From DATBLE01 sp963734065 (lineage in GTDB: Bacteria; Actinomycetota; Thermoleophilia; Gaiellales; Gaiellaceae): DNA of 64,000 nucleotides. Positions 51,939 through 60,342 of the stretch are shown one piece after another (the stretch's first letter is position 1; every line of letters starts with the position of its first letter). A model generated the notes under the pieces. That model did no database searches and was not told the origin of the DNA. It saw only the letters and a list, made by a program, of their open reading frames with translations. Position numbers and translations under genes: made by a program. The DNA lies in assembly GCA_963734065.1 (NCBI GenBank), contig CAVTFN010000004.1, positions 186,001-250,000 of the forward strand, in the 5' to 3' direction.

Positions 51939-54062
51939 ATGCGCGAGCGGCGCCGGTTCCGCGCAGTGGGCGTCGTCCAGGGGGTCGGATTCCGGCCCTT
52001 CGTGTACCGGCTCGCACGCGCGCACGAGCTCGGCGGCTACGTGCTGAACGACGGCGACGGCGTCGTCATCGAGGTCGAAGGCACAGAGCTCGACGAGTTC
52101 GCCGACGAGCTCGTTTCGTGCGCGCCGTCGCTCGCCTCGGTCACGTCGGTCACGGCCGAGCCCGTCGCTCCGGTCGGCGAGACCGACTTCAGGATCGTCG
52201 AGAGCGTCGCCTCGGGCCACACCGCCCTGATCCCACCCGACGTCGCTACCTGCGACGAGTGTCTCAGCGAGCTCTTCGACCCGGCCGACCGCCGGTACCG
52301 CTACCCGTTCATCAACTGCACGCAGTGCGGCCCGCGCTTCACGATCGTCCGCGCCGTCCCCTACGACCGTCCGAACACGACGATGGCCGGCTTCCCGCTG
52401 TGCCGCGAATGCCGTCGCGAGTACGAGGACCCGCTCGACCGCCGCTTCCACGCCGAGCCGATCGCGTGTCCCGTCTGCGGTCCGCGGCTCTCGATGCCGC
52501 TCGAGGAGGCAGTCGCGGTGCTGGACGGCGGAGGCATCCTCGCGGTCAAGGGTCTGGGCGGCTACCACCTGGCCTGCGACGCGGCGGACGAGGACGCGGT
52601 CTCGCGGCTGCGCGGGAGAAAGCACCGAGAGGCGAAGCCCTTCGCCGTGATGTCGGACCAGCCCGGCCTCCTCGTCCAGGTGACCAAGACGGAGCTGAAG
52701 CTGCTCCGGTCCCGGGAACGCCCGATCGTCCTGCTGCGACGCGTGCCGTCTGCGCCCGTCGCCGAATCCGTCGCACCCGGGGCTCGATGGCTCGGCGTGA
52801 TGCTCCCCTACACGCCGCTCCACCACCTGCTCTACCGGGACTTCGGCAGGGCGCTCGTGATGACCAGCGGGAACCTCTCCGACGAGCCGATCGCCTTCGA
52901 GGAGGGCGAGGCACGCAGACGGCTCGCCCGGATCGCGGACGCGTTCCTCTCCCACGACCGGCCGATCCACCGCCGCTGCGAAGACTCGGTCGTCCGTGGC
53001 GGCTTCCCGGTTCGGCGCTCCCGCGGATTCGCCCCCTCACCGCTCCCGTTGTCGTCCTCCAAGCCGCTTGTCGCCGCCGGCGCCGAGCTCAAGTCGACCT
53101 TCTGCGTGGCTACCGGCGAAGGGGCGTATCTGTCGCCGCACCTCGGCGACCTCGACTCCGAGGCTGCGTATCGGGCATTCGTCGACGACCTCGAGCTCTA
53201 CCTCGACATGCTCGGCGTCCGGCCCGAGACGATTGCGTGCGACCTTCATCCGGAGTATTTCACGACGAAGTGGGCACACGAGCAGGGTCTGCCGCTCGTC
53301 GAGGTGCAGCACCACCATGCCCACGCCGCCGCCTGCCTTGCCGAGCACGGCGAGGAGGGGTCTGCGCTCGCACTCGTCTTCGACGGCACCGGCCTGGGGA
53401 CGGACGGGACGCTCTGGGGCGGGGAGCTCCTCCGCTGCGACCTCCGTTCGTTCGAGCGGCTCGCTGGGCTCGAGCCGATCCCGCTGGCTGGCGGCGAAGC
53501 GGCGATCCGCGAACCGTGGCGCGTGGCGGCCGCCCATCTCGAGCGGGCCGGCCAGTCGGTCCCCTGGCCTCGTTGGTCGATCGTCCGGGAGAGCCTGAAG
53601 GCGAACGCGCCACGCTCCTCCGGGATGGGCAGGCTGTTCGACGCGGTCGCGGCGGTACTCGGTTTCGGCGGCGAGGCCGTGTACGAAGGCCAGGCGGCCG
53701 TCGAGCTCGAGCAGCTCGCCGGCGACGTCCACGCGGACCCGTGGCCGTGGCGGTTCGGCGCCTCGACCGAGCTTGTAACACAGTGTTACTTGGAGGCCCT
53801 CGGCGGCCGCGATCCGGCCTGGTTAGCGGCTTCCTTCCACGAGACAGTGGCCGCTTCGGCCGCGGCCGCATGCGCCGAGGCGGCCATGTCCGGAACCGTC
53901 GTCCTCTCGGGTGGCACGTTCCAGAACGTCCGCCTCCTCCGCTCGACGCGCGAACGGCTCGAGGCGCTCGGGTTCCGCGTCCTCACGCATCGGCTCGTCC
54001 CGCCGAACGACGGCGGGATCAGCTACGGACAGGCGGCGGTCGCCGCACATAGGATCGCCTGA
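51939..54062 (+). CDS. hypF: Carbamoyltransferase HypF
   Basis: About 707 residues from ATG 51939; GTG 51915 is an alternative that adds eight residues. Domains in order: acylphosphatase (RAVGVVQGVGFRPFVYRLA), two zinc fingers (CDECLSEL...CTQCGPRF, CRECRREY...CPVCGPRL), YrdC-like (ILAVKGLGGYHLACDA) and Kae1-like C-terminal domain with metal motif HHHAHAAACLAEHG. HypF makes thiocarboxamide on HypE, the source of CN ligands of the NiFe site. A GTAACACAGTGTTAC palindrome is inserted in frame in the Kae1-like domain near residue 612, adding about eight residues (LVTQCYLE). Confidence 0.95.
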   Translation: MRERRRFRAVGVVQGVGFRPFVYRLARAHELGGYVLNDGDGVVIEVEGTELDEFADELVSCAPSLASVTSVTAEPVAPVGETDFRIVESVASGHTALIPPDVATCDECLSELFDPADRRYRYPFINCTQCGPRFTIVRAVPYDRPNTTMAGFPLCRECRREYEDPLDRRFHAEPIACPVCGPRLSMPLEEAVAVLDGGGILAVKGLGGYHLACDAADEDAVSRLRGRKHREAKPFAVMSDQPGLLVQVTKTELKLLRSRERPIVLLRRVPSAPVAESVAPGARWLGVMLPYTPLHHLLYRDFGRALVMTSGNLSDEPIAFEEGEARRRLARIADAFLSHDRPIHRRCEDSVVRGGFPVRRSRGFAPSPLPLSSSKPLVAAGAELKSTFCVATGEGAYLSPHLGDLDSEAAYRAFVDDLELYLDMLGVRPETIACDLHPEYFTTKWAHEQGLPLVEVQHHHAHAAACLAEHGEEGSALALVFDGTGLGTDGTLWGGELLRCDLRSFERLAGLEPIPLAGGEAAIREPWRVAAAHLERAGQSVPWPRWSIVRESLKANAPRSSGMGRLFDAVAAVLGFGGEAVYEGQAAVELEQLAGDVHADPWPWRFGASTELVTQCYLEALGGRDPAWLAASFHETVAASAAAACAEAAMSGTVVLSGGTFQNVRLLRSTRERLEALGFRVLTHRLVPPNDGGISYGQAAVAAHRIA
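53772..53793. repeat. GTAACACAGTGTTAC palindromic element inside hypF
   Basis: Core palindrome at 53775-53789. With its flanks the element is 22 bases, and on the minus strand it is identical to the first copy in xylB (10327-10348). It keeps the hypF frame. Confidence 0.85.
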
Positions 54063-54064
54063 CC

Positions 54065-54280
54065 ATGTGCCTCGCCATCCCCGCACGACTGGTGGAGGTC
54101 GGCGAGACCGGAGTCGCCACAGCGGAGGTCTCCGGCGTTCGCCGGGAGGTCTCGACTGCGCTCCTCCCCGAGGCGAATGTCGGCGACTGGGTGCTGGTGC
54201 ACGTCGGCTTCGCGCTCCACACGATCGACGAGGAGGAGGCCGCCCGGACCCTGGCGCTGCTCGAGGAGATCGAATGGTGA
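54065..54280 (+). CDS. hypC: Hydrogenase maturation chaperone HypC
   Basis: 71 residues. Classical start MCLAIPARLVEV with the conserved Cys2, then ATAEVSGVRREVSTALLPEANVGDWVLVHVGFALHTIDEEEA. HypC carries the Fe(CN)2CO unit with HypD to the large subunit. Begins two bases after the hypF stop; overlaps hypC2 by seven bases. Confidence 0.95.
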   Translation: MCLAIPARLVEVGETGVATAEVSGVRREVSTALLPEANVGDWVLVHVGFALHTIDEEEAARTLALLEEIEW

Positions 54281-54471
54281 CGCGGCACGACTGCCTGACC
54301 TGCAGCGACGTCGCCGTCGAGGCGCGCGTCCTGGCGGTCGTCGGCGACACCGCCGTCGTCGAGGTCGAAGGGCATCGTGAGCACGTGGCGGTCGAACTGG
54401 TCGCCCCGGTCGCCGCCGGGGAGATCCTTCTCTGTCACGCGGGGATCGCGATCCGCAAGGTCGGGCCGTGA
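54274..54471 (+). CDS. Second HypC/HupF-like protein (hypC2)
   Basis: 65 residues from ATG 54274. MVTRHDCLTCSDVAVEARVLAVVGD carries a CxxC in place of MCLAIP; EGHREHVAVELVAPVAAGEILLCHAGIAIRKVG repeats the HypC beta-barrel end (compare WVLVHVGFALHTID in hypC). It overlaps hypC at the front and hypD behind (GTGA). Some actinobacterial hyp clusters carry such a second copy; its job is unclear, perhaps specific for another hydrogenase or step. Confidence 0.75.
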   Translation: MVTRHDCLTCSDVAVEARVLAVVGDTAVVEVEGHREHVAVELVAPVAAGEILLCHAGIAIRKVGP

Positions 54472-55568
54472 GGTTCGTCGACGAGTACCGCGATGGTGCC
54501 CTCGGCCGGCGCCTCACCCGCGAGATCGCGCGGCTCGTCCCAGACGGCGAGACCGTGCGGATCATGGAGGTCTGCGGCGGCCACACACACGCGATTGCGA
54601 AGCATGGCCTCGAGGACATGCTCCCCGACGGGGTCGAGTACCTCCACGGCCCGGGCTGTCCGGTCTGCGTCATCCCGATGGGACGCGTGGACGACGCGAT
54701 CTCCCTGGCCGAGCGGCCGGAGGTCGTGTTCACAACGTTCGGCGACATGCTCCGCGTTCCCGGGGGAAAGGGGACGCTCCTCGAGGCGAAGGCGAGGGGC
54801 GCCGACGTCCGGATGGTCTACTCGCCCCTCGATGCTCTCGCAATCGCGCGGGCCGAGCCCGACCGCGAGATCGTCTTCTTCGCAATCGGCTTCGAGACGA
54901 CCGCACCGGCGACGGCGATCACGCTGCTTCGCGCCCGCGCCGCCGGGGTGCGGAACTTCTCGGCTTTCTGCAACCACGTGACGATCGTCCCGCCGCTCCG
55001 GGCAATCCTCGACACACCGGGGACACAGATCGACGCCTTTATCGCACCGGGCCACGTCTCGACGGTCATCGGCACCGCGCCGTACGCGTTCATCCCGGCC
55101 GGGTACGGCAAGCAGGTCGTCGTCGCGGCCTTCGAGCCGCTCGACATCCTCGAGGCGACGGCGATGATCCTTCGCCAGCGCGCCGAAGGCCGGTGCGAGC
55201 TGGAGAACCAGTACACGCGGGTGGTCCGGCCGGAGGGGAACCCACGGGCGATCGAGGCGATCGACGAGACAATGGAGCTCCGCGAGACCTTCGAGTGGCG
55301 CGGACTGGGGTCGATCCCCTGGAGTGCGCTCCAGGTCCGGTCCGCCTTCGCCGAGTGGGACGCAGAGTTCAGGTTTGAGCTTCCGAGCATCCAGGTCGCG
55401 GATCCGAAGGCCTGCCAGTGCGGCGAGGTGCTGGTCGGTGCGATCAAGCCCTGGGAGTGCAAGGTCTTCGGCACGGCCTGCACGCCGGAGCAGCCGTTGG
55501 GAACGTGCATGGTCTCGAGCGAAGGCGCGTGCGCGGCGTACTACAGCTACGGCCGGCGCGTGGCGTGA
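54468..55568 (+). CDS. hypD: Hydrogenase maturation factor HypD
   Basis: 366 residues with GTG start. IMEVCGGHTHAI, LHGPGCPVCVIPMGRVDDAI, FTTFGDMLRVPG, FSAFCNHVTIVPPLRAILD, IDAFIAPGHVSTVIG and the C-terminal cluster region KACQCGEVLVGAIKPWECKVFGTACTP carry the conserved Cys residues for the thiol-redox site and [4Fe-4S] cluster. HypD is the scaffold on which CN and CO are put on iron. Overlaps hypC2 and hypE by four bases. Confidence 0.96.
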   Translation: MRFVDEYRDGALGRRLTREIARLVPDGETVRIMEVCGGHTHAIAKHGLEDMLPDGVEYLHGPGCPVCVIPMGRVDDAISLAERPEVVFTTFGDMLRVPGGKGTLLEAKARGADVRMVYSPLDALAIARAEPDREIVFFAIGFETTAPATAITLLRARAAGVRNFSAFCNHVTIVPPLRAILDTPGTQIDAFIAPGHVSTVIGTAPYAFIPAGYGKQVVVAAFEPLDILEATAMILRQRAEGRCELENQYTRVVRPEGNPRAIEAIDETMELRETFEWRGLGSIPWSALQVRSAFAEWDAEFRFELPSIQVADPKACQCGEVLVGAIKPWECKVFGTACTPEQPLGTCMVSSEGACAAYYSYGRRVA

Positions 55569-56542
55569 CGCGCAGCGGCGGTCTCGTCACCCTTGCCGAC
55601 GGCTCGGGCGGCAAGGCGACGCGCAGGCTCGTCGAAGGGCTTTTCGTGAAGGAGCTGTCGAACCCGCTGCTGGACGAGCTCGGGGACGCTGCCGTTGCGG
55701 ATGGGCTCGCGTTCACAACGGATTCGTTCGTCGTCAAGCCGCTCTTCTTCCCCGGCGGAGACATCGGCGAGCTGGCCGTCAACGGGACGGTCAACGACCT
55801 CGCCGTGGCTGGCGCCGAGCCGCTGTGGCTCAGCGCGGGCTTCGTGATCGAGGAGGGCTTCCCGTTGGACGACCTGCGCCTGATCGTACGGTCGATGTCC
55901 AGGGCGGCCAAGGCGGCAGGAGTCGACGTTGTCACAGGGGACACGAAGGTAGTCGAGCGCGGGAGCGCCGATGGCCTGTTTGTCACCACCGCCGGCGTCG
56001 GGCGCATGCGAGCGGAGTTCGGGCGCCCGGAGCCTGGCGACCGCGTGCTCCTCTCGGGCACGATCGGCGACCACGGCTTCGCGGTCCTCGTCGCCCGCGG
56101 CGACCTGAAGCTCGAGACCACGCTCGAGTCCGACACCGCGCCGCTGAACGAGCTCACCGCCTCGCTCGCCGAGCTCGGCCCGCAGCTGCGGTGGATGCGC
56201 GACCCGACACGCGGCGGGCTGGCGACGGCGCTGAACGAGCTCGCCGCCGCCACCGGTCTCGCCGTCAGGCTGGAGGAGCAGGCGATCCCCGTCCGTCCCG
56301 AGGTGGCCGGCGCCGCGGAGATCCTCGGCATCGACCCGCTCTACGTCGCCAACGAGGGCAAGCTCGTCGCAGTCGTCGCTGCGGACGCGGCAGACGAGGC
56401 CCTCGGCAGGCTCGGGGGCGACGCTGCGATCATCGGCGAACTCGCCGCCGAGCCTCCCGGCCTCGTCTTCCTCGAGACCGTCCTCGGCGGCAGCCGCATC
56501 GTCGACATGCTTGTCGGCGATCCTCTTCCGAGGATCTGCTGA
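55565..56542 (+). CDS. hypE: Carbamoyl dehydratase HypE
   Basis: 325 residues from GTG 55565. LADGSGGKATRRLVEGLF, DAAVADGLAFTTDSFVVKPLFFPGGDIG, ELAVNGTVNDLAVAGAEPLWLS and MRDPTRGGLATALNELA are AIR-synthase/PurM-like motifs, and the C-terminus ends PRIC, the Cys that carries the thiocarboxamide to be dehydrated to thiocyanate. Complete. Last gene of the hyp operon; hypB is missing from this cluster. Confidence 0.97.
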   Translation: MTRSGGLVTLADGSGGKATRRLVEGLFVKELSNPLLDELGDAAVADGLAFTTDSFVVKPLFFPGGDIGELAVNGTVNDLAVAGAEPLWLSAGFVIEEGFPLDDLRLIVRSMSRAAKAAGVDVVTGDTKVVERGSADGLFVTTAGVGRMRAEFGRPEPGDRVLLSGTIGDHGFAVLVARGDLKLETTLESDTAPLNELTASLAELGPQLRWMRDPTRGGLATALNELAAATGLAVRLEEQAIPVRPEVAGAAEILGIDPLYVANEGKLVAVVAADAADEALGRLGGDAAIIGELAAEPPGLVFLETVLGGSRIVDMLVGDPLPRIC

Positions 56543-56570
56543 GCCTTAGTTTGCCGCCCGACGCTCGCAG

Positions 56571-56840
56571 TTACTTGACCGAGCGGCGGCGGAAGCCGTG
56601 CTTCGCGACCACCCAGGTCCCGAAGAACGCAAAAACCACCACGACAATGGCCGAGGGAACACTCGAGCTCGACCCGCCCACCGTCGTGGTCACGATGTCC
56701 CCACCGTAGATCGAAGTGAACAGCACCGAGAGCCACATCACTGCGATTGCCAAGCTCGCCCACATCTCCGGGACGAGGAGGTCGCGCCAGCGGCGCGTTT
56801 CAGCGACCTTCGCGGCAGGCTCATGCAAGATCGTCGTCAT
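56571..56840 (-). CDS. Small two-span membrane protein, paralogue 3 of 3
   Basis: 89 residues, ATG 56840 with AAAGGAG upstream. MTTILHEPAAK, EMWASLAIAVMWLSVLFTSIYGG (span 1), TVGGSSSSVPS loop, AIVVVVFAFFGTWVVAKHGFR (span 2), basic tail. Nearly the same as paralogue 2 (36222). Lies between hypE and phosphoketolase, on the opposite strand to both. Upstream, its leader contains an 18-base tandem repeat. Confidence 0.85.
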   Translation of the reverse strand: MTTILHEPAAKVAETRRWRDLLVPEMWASLAIAVMWLSVLFTSIYGGDIVTTTVGGSSSSVPSAIVVVVFAFFGTWVVAKHGFRRRSVK

Positions 56841-56851
56841 CTCACGTCTCC

Positions 56852-56887
56852 TTTCCACGACCCACACTGTTTCCACGACCCACACTG
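56852..56887. repeat. 18-base perfect tandem repeat ahead of small membrane protein gene 3
   Basis: TTTCCACGACCCACACTG occurs at 56852-56869 and again, unchanged, at 56870-56887. It abuts the ribosome site on the minus strand, so it forms part of the 5' leader or promoter of the small gene. Confidence 0.85.
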
Positions 56888-56982
56888 GCACGCTGGTCCC
56901 AGCGAGCCATCCGAGAAGTCACTGATTGCGCCGGGCCGCCAGCTCCTGCGAGCGACGGCCGGGATCTGCTGAAGTTCCACGG

Positions 56983-59304
56983 ATGGACGAGAACGAGCTC
57001 CGGCTGATCGACGCCTACTGGCGCGCCGCCAACTACCTCTCCGTCGGCCAGATCTACCTGCTCGACAACCCGCTCCTGCGCGAGCCGTTGAAGCCGGAGC
57101 ACGTCAAGCCGCGGCTGCTCGGGCACTTCGGCACCACACCGGGGCTGAACCTGGTCTGGGTGCACATGAACCGCGCGATCAAGGCCCGCGACCTCGACGC
57201 GATCTACATCACCGGTCCCGGCCACGGCGGGCCGGGGATCGTCGCCAACGCGTACCTCGAAGGCACCTACTCGGAGCTCTTCCCGCTGGTGTCCGCCGAC
57301 GAGCGGGGGCTGGGCGAGCTGTTCCGGCAGTTCTCCTTCCCGGGCGGGATCCCGAGCCATGCCGCGCCGGAGACGCCCGGATCGATCCACGAGGGCGGCG
57401 AGCTCGGGTACGCGCTGACGCACGCCTACGGCGCGGCGTTCGACAACCCCGACCTGGTCGTGTGCTGCGTCGTCGGCGACGGCGAGGCGGAGACCGGACC
57501 GCTCGCCGCGAGCTGGCACTCGAACAAGTTCCTGAACCCGAAGACCGACGGCGCCGTCCTGCCGATCCTCCACCTGAACGGCTACAAGATCGCCAACCCG
57601 ACGGTGCTTGCCCGAATCCCGGAGGACGAGCTGGTCGCGCTCCTCGAGGGCTACGGACACCGGCCGATCCTCGTCATGGGCGACGAGCCCGAGCAGGTGC
57701 ACCAGGACTTCGCGGCCGCGCTCGACGACGCCCTCGACGACATCGCGCGCCTCAAACAGGGCGCGGCGCGGCCGAAGTGGCCGATGATCGTGCTCCGGAC
57801 ACCCAAGGGCTGGACCGGCCCGAAGGAGGTGGACGGATTGCCGGTGGAAGGCACGTGGCGCGCGCACCAGGTGCCGATCGCCGAAGCCCGTCAGAACCCG
57901 GAGCACCTGCAGCTGCTCGAGGACTGGATGCGGAGCTACCGGCCGGAGGAGCTGTTCGACGAGGACGGCAGGCTCGTCCCGGAGCTGGCGGCGCTGCCGC
58001 CGGCAGGCGACCGGCGGATGAGCGCGAGCCCGCACACCACCGGAGAGCTCGGCCGGGACCTCGTCCTGCCCGACTTCCGCGACTACGCGGTCGAGGTGGA
58101 CGAGCCCGGACGCTCGACGAGCGAGGCGACGCGGGTGCTCGGCGCATTCCTGCGCGACGTGATCGCGCGCAACCCCGAGACCTTCCGCCTCTTCGGCCCG
58201 GACGAGACGGCGTCGAACCGGCTCTCCGCCGTCTTCGAGGTCACGAACCGGGCCTGGGAGGCGGAGCGGCTGCCGACAGACGAAGGGCTCGCGCCGGAGG
58301 GACGCGTGGTGGAGGTGCTGTCGGAGCATCTCTGCCAGGGCTGGCTGGAGGGCTACCTCCTCACGGGCAGGCACGGCTTCTTCAACTGCTACGAGGCGTT
58401 CATCCACATCGTCGACTCGATGTTCAACCAGCACGCCAAGTGGCTGAAGGTGACGAGAGACATCCCCTGGCGCCGCCCGCTCCCGTCGCTCAACTACCTG
58501 CTCTCGTCACACGTCTGGCGCCAGGACCACAACGGCTTCTCGCACCAGGACCCGGGCTTCATCGACCACGTGATGAACAAGAAGGCGGAGGTGATCCGCG
58601 TCTACCTGCCGCCGGACGCGAACACGCTGCTCTCGGTCGCCGACCACTGCCTGCGCAGCCGCCACTACGTCAACGTGATCGTCGCCGGCAAGCAGCCGGC
58701 CCTGAACTACCTGTCGATGGACGACGCGGTCGTCCATTGCACCCGCGGGCTCGGCATCTGGGACTGGGCGTCGAGCGACGAGGAGGGCGAGACCGACGTC
58801 GTCCTCGCCTGCGCCGGCGACGTGCCGACCCTCGAGACGCTCGCCGCCGCTTCGATCCTGGGCGAGCGCATCCCCGACCTGAAGGTCCGCGTCGTCAACG
58901 TCGTCGACCTGATGCGCCTCCAGCCGGAGAGCGAGCACCCTCACGGCCTGCCGGACAACGAGTTCGACGCGATCTTCACCGCCGACCGGCCGGTCGTCTT
59001 CGCCTACCACGGCTACCCCTGGCTGATCCACCGCCTCACCTACCGGCGCACGAACCACGACAACCTGCACGTCCGCGGCTACAAGGAGGAGGGCACGACC
59101 ACGACGCCGTTCGACATGGTCATGCTCAACGACCTCGACCGCTTCCACCTCGTGATCGACGTGATCGACCGCGTGCCCGGGCTCGCCTCGCATGCGGCCC
59201 ACCTGCGGCAGGAGATGGAGGACGAGCGCCTGCGCTGCCGCGCGTGGACGCGGGAGCACGGCGAGGACCGACCCGACGTCCGGGACTGGGTCTGGCCCGC
59301 CTGA
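56983..59304 (+). CDS. xfp: Phosphoketolase (xylulose 5-phosphate/fructose 6-phosphate)
   Basis: 773 residues, normal phosphoketolase length would be 790-830. TPP enzyme: ITGPGHGGPGIVAN, EGGELGYALTHAYGAAFDNP and the TPP motif VVGDGEAETGPLA in the first half, QDHNGFSHQDPGFIDHV and GKQPALNYLSMDDA in the second, and YRRTNHDNLHVRGYKEEGTTTTPFDMVMLN. It splits xylulose 5-phosphate with phosphate into acetyl phosphate and glyceraldehyde 3-phosphate. Overlaps acetate kinase by four bases. It completes a route from the pentose genes at 5-12 kb to acetate. ATG 56983 chosen as homologous start. Confidence 0.95.
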   Translation: MDENELRLIDAYWRAANYLSVGQIYLLDNPLLREPLKPEHVKPRLLGHFGTTPGLNLVWVHMNRAIKARDLDAIYITGPGHGGPGIVANAYLEGTYSELFPLVSADERGLGELFRQFSFPGGIPSHAAPETPGSIHEGGELGYALTHAYGAAFDNPDLVVCCVVGDGEAETGPLAASWHSNKFLNPKTDGAVLPILHLNGYKIANPTVLARIPEDELVALLEGYGHRPILVMGDEPEQVHQDFAAALDDALDDIARLKQGAARPKWPMIVLRTPKGWTGPKEVDGLPVEGTWRAHQVPIAEARQNPEHLQLLEDWMRSYRPEELFDEDGRLVPELAALPPAGDRRMSASPHTTGELGRDLVLPDFRDYAVEVDEPGRSTSEATRVLGAFLRDVIARNPETFRLFGPDETASNRLSAVFEVTNRAWEAERLPTDEGLAPEGRVVEVLSEHLCQGWLEGYLLTGRHGFFNCYEAFIHIVDSMFNQHAKWLKVTRDIPWRRPLPSLNYLLSSHVWRQDHNGFSHQDPGFIDHVMNKKAEVIRVYLPPDANTLLSVADHCLRSRHYVNVIVAGKQPALNYLSMDDAVVHCTRGLGIWDWASSDEEGETDVVLACAGDVPTLETLAAASILGERIPDLKVRVVNVVDLMRLQPESEHPHGLPDNEFDAIFTADRPVVFAYHGYPWLIHRLTYRRTNHDNLHVRGYKEEGTTTTPFDMVMLNDLDRFHLVIDVIDRVPGLASHAAHLRQEMEDERLRCRAWTREHGEDRPDVRDWVWPA

Positions 59305-60218
59305 ACGTCCTCGTCGTCAACGCGGGCTCGACGAGCCTGAAGCTCCATCTGGTCGAGGGAGACGACTCGCGGTCGGTGGATTCGTTTGCGGTCGAGTGCG
59401 AGGCGGTCGGCCACCGCGTGGTGCACGGGGGGTCGCGCTTCCGCGAGCCGGTCGTGATCGACGACGCCGTGACCGCGGCGATCCAGGAGCTGACACCGCT
59501 CGCGCCGCTCCACAACGCGCCCGCGCTGCGCGCGCTCGGCGACGCGCGGCGCGCGCTGCCTGACGTCCCCCACGTCGCCGCGTTCGACACGGCGTTCCAC
59601 GCGACGATGCCGGAGGAGGCAACGCGGTACGCCGTGCCCGGGCAGTGGCACGAGTGGGGCGTGCGGCGGTACGGCTTTCACGGGCTCTCGGTCGAGTGGG
59701 TGGCGTCGCAGGTGCGGGTGCCGCGGCTGGTCGTGTGCCACCTCGGCGGCGGCTCGTCGGTGACGGCCGTGCTCGACGGGCGCTCGGTGGAGACGACCAT
59801 GGGCTTCTCGCCGCTCGAGGGCGTGCCGATGACAACCCGCTCGGGCTCGGTCGACCCCGGTGCGCTCCTCTACCTCCTGCGCGAGCGGGGGCTTTCAGTC
59901 GACGAGCTCGACCAGGCGCTCGAGCACGAGTCGGGGCTTGCCGGCCTGTCGGGGACCTCGGGCGACGTGCGTGAGCTCGACGACGACTCGCTGGCGCTGG
60001 CCGTCTACGTCCACCGCGTCGTCGCCGCCGTCGCCGCCTCGGCGGCGGCGCTCGGGGGCCTCGACGCGATCGCGTTCACCGGCGGCATCGGCGAGCATTC
60101 CGCGCTCGTCCGCGACCGGGTGTGCGAGCGGCTCGCCTTCCTGGGCGGGTTCGACGTCCACGTGGTCCGCGCGCGCGAAGAGCTCGTGATCGCGCAGTGG
60201 GTTCGGGCGGTTCTGTAG
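59301..60218 (+). CDS. ackA: Acetate kinase, compact, with apparent CTG start
   Basis: 305 residues, about 95 fewer than usual. The family N-terminus NVLVVNAGSTSLK lies directly at 59304, and the only codon in front is CTG overlapping the phosphoketolase stop as CTGA; no ATG, GTG or TTG is close. Other motifs are complete: GHRVVHGG, AAFDTAFHATMPEE, YGFHGLSVEWV, VVCHLGGGSSVTAVLDGRS, MGFSPLEGVPMTTRSGSVDPGA, LAGLSGTSGDVRE and AFTGGIGEHSALVRDRV. The missing residues are mainly between strand 1 and GHRVVHGG and in the C-terminal part. Makes acetate and ATP from acetyl phosphate. The stop TAG is the start of a GGGACAG-type palindrome. Confidence 0.9.
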   Translation: MNVLVVNAGSTSLKLHLVEGDDSRSVDSFAVECEAVGHRVVHGGSRFREPVVIDDAVTAAIQELTPLAPLHNAPALRALGDARRALPDVPHVAAFDTAFHATMPEEATRYAVPGQWHEWGVRRYGFHGLSVEWVASQVRVPRLVVCHLGGGSSVTAVLDGRSVETTMGFSPLEGVPMTTRSGSVDPGALLYLLRERGLSVDELDQALEHESGLAGLSGTSGDVRELDDDSLALAVYVHRVVAAVAASAAALGGLDAIAFTGGIGEHSALVRDRVCERLAFLGGFDVHVVRAREELVIAQWVRAVL

Positions 60219-60318
60219 GGACAGACCCCTGCGGGGTCAGTCCCTGAAGGCTCAGCACGCGACCACCCCCTGGGTGCGCACGATTCTGTAGGGACAGACC
60301 CCTCCGGGGTCAGTCCCT
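60217..60318. repeat. Two tandem GGGACAG-type palindromes after ackA
   Basis: Copies at 60217-60245 and 60290-60318, each AGGGACAGACCCC - 3 bases - GGGGTCAGTCCCT (one mismatch between arms) with shared flanks TTCTGT before and GAAGGCT after. The first overlaps the ackA stop codon. They lie between ackA and the convergent ABC-2 permease and probably arose by duplication of a whole unit of about 73 bases. Confidence 0.85.
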
Positions 60319-60342
60319 GAAGGCTGAGCTCGCGACCGCTCG

